NCBI GenBank assembly: GCA_046328715.1
Contig: JAXLWB010000029.1
Location: forward strand, 1-64,000
DNA length: 64,000 bases
Direction: 5' to 3'
Source of the DNA: JAXLWB01 sp046328715
Lineage (GTDB): Bacteria; Chloroflexota; Anaerolineae; Caldilineales; Caldilineaceae
Part shown: one piece after another, positions 61,074 through 64,000 of the stretch
Layout of the letters: each line of letters begins with the position of its first letter
Numbering within the stretch: position 1 is the first letter of the stretch
Program-made: the position numbers and the translations under genes
Notes under the pieces: generated by a model
What the model was told of the DNA's origin: nothing
The model's input: the letters and a program-made list of their open reading frames with translations, nothing else
Databases searched by the model: none

Positions 61074-61390
61074 GGACGGATTCCATCATGTTCAATATTC
61101 AGAAGAATAGGGCTAGATTGAAAGGAGCTTTTTTGCATTTGTGCGGTCGTGGCAACAAACGTCGAAATGATTCGATCCCTTTCAAATCCAACTTCCCATG
61201 CAATTTCGCTGATTTTACGACGTAATTGTGGCGTGATTGTTTCGACAATGATAAATAGGTCCAAGTCTGATTCATCGGTTGCATCGCCGCGAGCGCGTGA
61301 ACCATACACCAATAGATCGACAACTGGCATAGTGGCTTGTAATCGTTGGAGGAAAACTTTTGCAGTTTGTTGATCTTGCATAGATAACAT
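61070..61390 (-). CDS. MNT-type minimal nucleotidyltransferase
   Basis: A 106-residue nucleotidyltransferase-fold protein with the hallmark LLVYGSRARGDATDESDLDL (GSxxRG and DxD metal ligands). In MNT-HEPN modules this partner silences the HEPN RNase by AMPylation. Here the HEPN partner is truncated, so it is an orphan or decayed antitoxin. Start choice: ATGs at 61390 and 61381 are both possible; neither has a clear ribosome site. Confidence 0.8.
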   Translation of the reverse strand: MLSMQDQQTAKVFLQRLQATMPVVDLLVYGSRARGDATDESDLDLFIIVETITPQLRRKISEIAWEVGFERDRIISTFVATTAQMQKSSFQSSPILLNIEHDGIRP

Positions 61391-61483
61391 ACTGTTATTT
61401 TGGCATATCAAACAATTTCATGTAACTGAGAAAGCAGTGGCCACCACATCGGCTCAGTTGCATGAAGATGATGAGGGAGTGGT

Positions 61484-63109
61484 TCACTCTAACATATGCT
61501 GCGCGTACAAATGGCGCATTGCTCGTTTGTCAAATTTGCCAACGCTGGTCTTGGGTAGCGCCTTCATCACGATCACTCGATCTGGCAGTTGATACTTGGC
61601 GAACTGGGGAGCGAGGAACGCCAATAACTCTTCTTCGCTGACGGTTTCGGTGCCTGGGGCAAGCACAACCGCGGCCAGTGGACGCTCGGCCCAACGGGGA
61701 TCGGGCACGGCAATGACGGCTGCTTCCATCACCTTGGGATGAGCCATCAGCGCATTCTCCAGGGCGACGCTGGAAATCCACTCGCCGCCACTCTTGATCA
61801 AATCCTTCGTGCGGTCGGTGATATTCATGTAGCCATCGCTGCGAATTGTGGCTACATCGCCGGTGCGGAACCAACCATCGGCTGTAAAACTCTCGGCACT
61901 GGGCTCACGCTTGAAGTAACTCTTGATCACCCAGGGACCACGCACCTGCAACTCGCCCATCGTCACCCCATCCCATTTGATCACCTCACCTGCCTCATTG
62001 ACAATCCGCATCTCGACACAGATGGGTGTATAGCCCTGCATGGCTTTGATATCCCATTTTTCGGCGTCGGTCAGGTCGTCGTGTTGAGACTGTAACTTGG
62101 AGACGGTTCCGAGTGGTGACAATTCGGTCATACCCCAGGCGTGGAGTACATTGACGCCCAGTTCCTTTTCGTAACTCTCAATCAACCCGCGTGGCATTGC
62201 CGATCCACCCACGATCAAGGCGCGGATAGACGAGATATTGCGAGGGTTGGCCTTGAGTTCATGATAGAGCGCTGTCCAGATGGTCGGTACCCCAGCGGCA
62301 ACCGTGACTCGGTATTGTTCGATCAGCTCTGCCAGCGGCTTGCCTTGTAGATGGGGACCTGGCATCACGAGATCCGATCCGTTGGCAAGGGCACCAAAGG
62401 GAATCCCCCACGCCATTGCATGAAACTGGGGGACGACAGGCAACACAACATCAGTTTCGCGCAGACCTAATGAGTTGGCATTACAGACGCCCAGAGTGTG
62501 CAAAAAGATCGAACGATGGCTATAGAGTGCCCCTTTGGGGTCGCCGGTCGTGCCGCTGGTGTAACACATGGCGGCAGCCAACTGTTCATCTGTGCTGCGC
62601 CAAGTGTACTCTTCGGTGGCGGCTGCCATCAGTTCTTCGTAGCGCAGGAGATTGGGTAGGGTTGTGGTGAGCGTGGCTGGTGTATTAAAGACGACCAAAT
62701 GCTGCACGCCTTTGATTTGCCCTGCCACCTTTTCAAAGAGCGGCAGCAGTGGACCGTCAATAAAGATGACTTTGTCCTCCGCATGATTAATAATATAGGC
62801 CAGTTGGTCGGGTGAAAGCCGGATATTGAGCGTGTGACAGATTGCACCAGCACCAGGAATGCCAAAATATAGTTCCATGTGCTGATAGTTGTTGAAGGCA
62901 AAGGTGCCGACCCGATCACCGACGTCAACTCCCAATGTTTCCAACACATTGCCCAGGCGTTTGACCCGTTTGTAAAAGTCAGCAAAAGTGTATTGATGAA
63001 AGCTGCCATCCGGCAATTTTGTCGTGATTCGCTTGTTGGAATGCATTTTGTTGGCATGTTCCACGATGCGATCTAGGGTCAGCGGATAATCCATCATTAG
63101 CCCTTGCAT
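61484..63109 (-). CDS. long/medium-chain fatty acid-CoA ligase
   Basis: A 541-residue adenylate-forming enzyme. Motifs: CYTSGTTGDPKGALYSHRS (ATP loop), HAWGMTELSPLG (adenine), RTGDVATIRSDGYMNITDRT and KDLIKSGGEWISS (hinge and core), and the C-terminal catalytic lysine in TSVGKFDKRAMR. It activates a carboxylic acid to acyl-AMP and then acyl-CoA; this subgroup takes medium or long fatty acids. The ATG at 63109 has AAGGGAG upstream; the frame further up to 63205 is not supported. Confidence 0.9.
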   Translation of the reverse strand: MQGLMMDYPLTLDRIVEHANKMHSNKRITTKLPDGSFHQYTFADFYKRVKRLGNVLETLGVDVGDRVGTFAFNNYQHMELYFGIPGAGAICHTLNIRLSPDQLAYIINHAEDKVIFIDGPLLPLFEKVAGQIKGVQHLVVFNTPATLTTTLPNLLRYEELMAAATEEYTWRSTDEQLAAAMCYTSGTTGDPKGALYSHRSIFLHTLGVCNANSLGLRETDVVLPVVPQFHAMAWGIPFGALANGSDLVMPGPHLQGKPLAELIEQYRVTVAAGVPTIWTALYHELKANPRNISSIRALIVGGSAMPRGLIESYEKELGVNVLHAWGMTELSPLGTVSKLQSQHDDLTDAEKWDIKAMQGYTPICVEMRIVNEAGEVIKWDGVTMGELQVRGPWVIKSYFKREPSAESFTADGWFRTGDVATIRSDGYMNITDRTKDLIKSGGEWISSVALENALMAHPKVMEAAVIAVPDPRWAERPLAAVVLAPGTETVSEEELLAFLAPQFAKYQLPDRVIVMKALPKTSVGKFDKRAMRHLYAQHMLE

Positions 63110-63262
63110 ACTCAATCTCCCTTGATATAAAGTTCTGAAAAGGTAAAGATACCTCGTTGATTCAATGAAACGAATTGGATTTTTGTAGAGGTTCGGTATA
63201 AGCATGATAGCACAAGAGACGATTTTCTATCAATGCCTTTACGAGATATTCGTAAAGGATGA

Positions 63263-63292
63263 TTGCCTTTATCGCGCTATCTACGCTATAAT
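63263..63292 (+). promoter_or_regulatory. promoter directly before the MoaD/ThiS-like gene
   Basis: TTGCCT (63263-63268), 18 bases, TATAAT (63287-63292). Transcription would start about 7 bases after the -10 box, at or next to the ATG at 63300, so the transcript is probably leaderless. No ribosome binding site is present, which agrees. Confidence 0.55.
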
Positions 63293-63299
63293 CTCCTGC

Positions 63300-63566
63300 A
63301 TGCAACATGAAATCTGGATTCCTGCACTCCACCGCGACATTACGAATGGGATTGACCGTATCAAAGTCGAAGGAACCTCGGTCAACGAGGTGCTCAACGC
63401 ACTGGACGCCCAATTTCCTGGCTTGCGTGCCCGCCTGTGTGACGAAAACGGCATCCGCCCCAGCATTGCCGTAGCCATTGACGGTGTGGTCACGCGCAAA
63501 GGGCTGCGTCAAAAATTGGAAGCACCCAGCGAAATTCATTTTGTCCCGGCGATGAGTGGGGGTTAA
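63300..63566 (+). CDS. MoaD/ThiS-family sulfur carrier-like protein
   Basis: An 88-residue beta-grasp protein. It shows the VEGTSVNEVLNALDAQFPG helix-strand layout of MoaD and the C-terminal diglycine (AMSGG) that is adenylated and thiocarboxylated in sulfur carriers. The role may be molybdopterin synthesis, which would fit the Mo-hydroxylase operon 2.4 kb away, or another sulfur-transfer pathway. No MoaE or activating E1-like gene is in the window. The transcript looks leaderless. It lies before the hairpin at 63572. Confidence 0.85.
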   Translation: MQHEIWIPALHRDITNGIDRIKVEGTSVNEVLNALDAQFPGLRARLCDENGIRPSIAVAIDGVVTRKGLRQKLEAPSEIHFVPAMSGG

Positions 63567-63571
63567 AAGCT

Positions 63572-63616
63572 GACAAGAAGACAAGAAGATTTAGCGTTTC
63601 TTCTTGTCTTCTTGTC
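63572..63616. repeat. GACAAGAAGACAAGAAGA hairpin
   Basis: A perfect 18-bp inverted repeat (63572-63589 against 63599-63616, nine-base loop) followed by CCTATCTTCTTGTCTTTTTG. It starts five bases after the MoaD-like stop and is rich in the GACAAGAAG word also found near 56961-57030. A terminator role is likely for the rightward gene. Confidence 0.7.
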
Positions 63617-63671
63617 TTCCTATCTTCTTGTCTTTTTGCTTGTATTTCCTCAACAAAGAAAGAGCTACCAA

Positions 63672-64000
63672 ATGCGACTGGTTCAATGGATCGATCCGGC
63701 TGGCGAACGGCGAGTGGGTGTCGTCAGCGAGGATGGGACGCGCTTACAAACGGTGCGGAGCGTTGCTTCGGTTTACGATTTGGCACAACGTGCCTATCGT
63801 CAGGGAGTACGATTGGAAGCGCTGGTTGCTGATCAACTGGGCGAAGAGTCGGTGGAGTATGCCCCGCTGCTGAACGAAAAGCGTCTGCTTGCCCCACTCG
63901 ACCATCCCGACCCAGCCCACTTTATCATCAGTGGCACGGGACTGGATCACCTGGGCAGCGCAATGGCACGCAACGCCATGCACACCTCGGCCAGCAACAG
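63672..64000 (+). CDS. GguC/AraD1-family FAH-fold protein (partial, cut by window end)
   Basis: The first 109 residues of a fumarylacetoacetate-hydrolase-fold protein. MRLVQWIDPAGERRVGVVSE, VASVYDLAQRAYRQGVRLE and SGTGLDHLGSAMARNAMH match the GguC/AraD1 group, associated with arabinose/galactose utilisation and 2-keto-3-deoxy sugar acid chemistry. The C-terminal two thirds are missing because the window ends, not because of truncation. Context with the YjhG-type dehydratase and the semialdehyde dehydrogenase supports a sugar-acid role. The ribosome site (AAGAAAGAG) is modest. Confidence 0.85.
   Translation, partial: MRLVQWIDPAGERRVGVVSEDGTRLQTVRSVASVYDLAQRAYRQGVRLEALVADQLGEESVEYAPLLNEKRLLAPLDHPDPAHFIISGTGLDHLGSAMARNAMHTSASN

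Overview
The window (64 kb, moderate GC, genes packed on both strands) looks like chromosome of a member of the Chloroflexota, probably a Caldilineae/Anaerolineae-type or Herpetosiphon-type bacterium. This rests on gene content, not on a marker: a MalT-type LuxR regulator, a tricorn-like protease, a CSLREA/beta-helix giant secreted protein, secreted proteins ending in a short (Y/F)LPxxTR tail, a fused cyclase/ATPase/TPR protein, and a pentonate/Mo-hydroxylase catabolic block. No rRNA, tRNA, CRISPR array, phage or complete insertion sequence was seen.

Layout. 0.4-11.4 kb: housekeeping and small metabolic genes (DUF4386 membrane protein, NAD-epimerase-like protein, class IV aminotransferase, tricorn-like protease, methyltransferase, SRPBCC protein) and a decayed luciferase-family monooxygenase. 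11.5-18.6 kb: a Met/His/Thr-Asp-rich secreted protein, an alpha/beta hydrolase, an ICMT-like membrane methyltransferase behind a perfect TTGACA-N17-TATAAT promoter overlaid by a long palindrome, and a LuxR/MalT-like regulator. 18.8-27.1 kb: aldehyde dehydrogenase, a ParA-like ATPase coupled to an HD-domain protein, an APC-type permease followed by a cyclic-nucleotide-binding coiled-coil protein, and a DUF3307 protein. 27.4-46.8 kb: a 2394-residue secreted protein with a gingipain-like (C25) domain and a perfect 12-fold SNPFAV repeat; a transporter-HEAT-cNMP-binding fusion translationally coupled to it; a convergent, 3'-overlapping class III cyclase with the two-half-site layout of soluble adenylyl cyclase; ssb; and an ExeM/NucH-type secreted nuclease. 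The giant protein and the nuclease share a homologous C-terminal module.

47.1-53.2 kb: a sugar-acid block (SAF-domain oxidoreductase, aldo/keto reductase, YjhG-type pentonate dehydratase, DHDPS/NAL-family aldolase) interrupted by a DUF4160/DUF2442 pair. 53.4-57 kb: an overlapping trio (DUF5678-like protein, retropepsin-like protease, AlkZ-like winged-helix protein) and a divergent sigma-70-like protein with a C-terminal zinc-ribbon-like cysteine set. 57-60.9 kb: a three-subunit Mo-hydroxylase. 60.9-64 kb: a broken MNT-HEPN module, a fatty-acyl-CoA ligase, a MoaD/ThiS-like protein and the start of a GguC/AraD1-family FAH protein cut by the window edge.

How the genes may work together (inference): YjhG, the aldolase, the aldehyde dehydrogenase, the Mo-hydroxylase and the GguC-like protein could make up oxidative pentose degradation. 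The cyclase and two cNMP-binding proteins could form a local second-messenger circuit attached to transporters. Many intergenic gaps carry their own long inverted repeat, several from recurring families.
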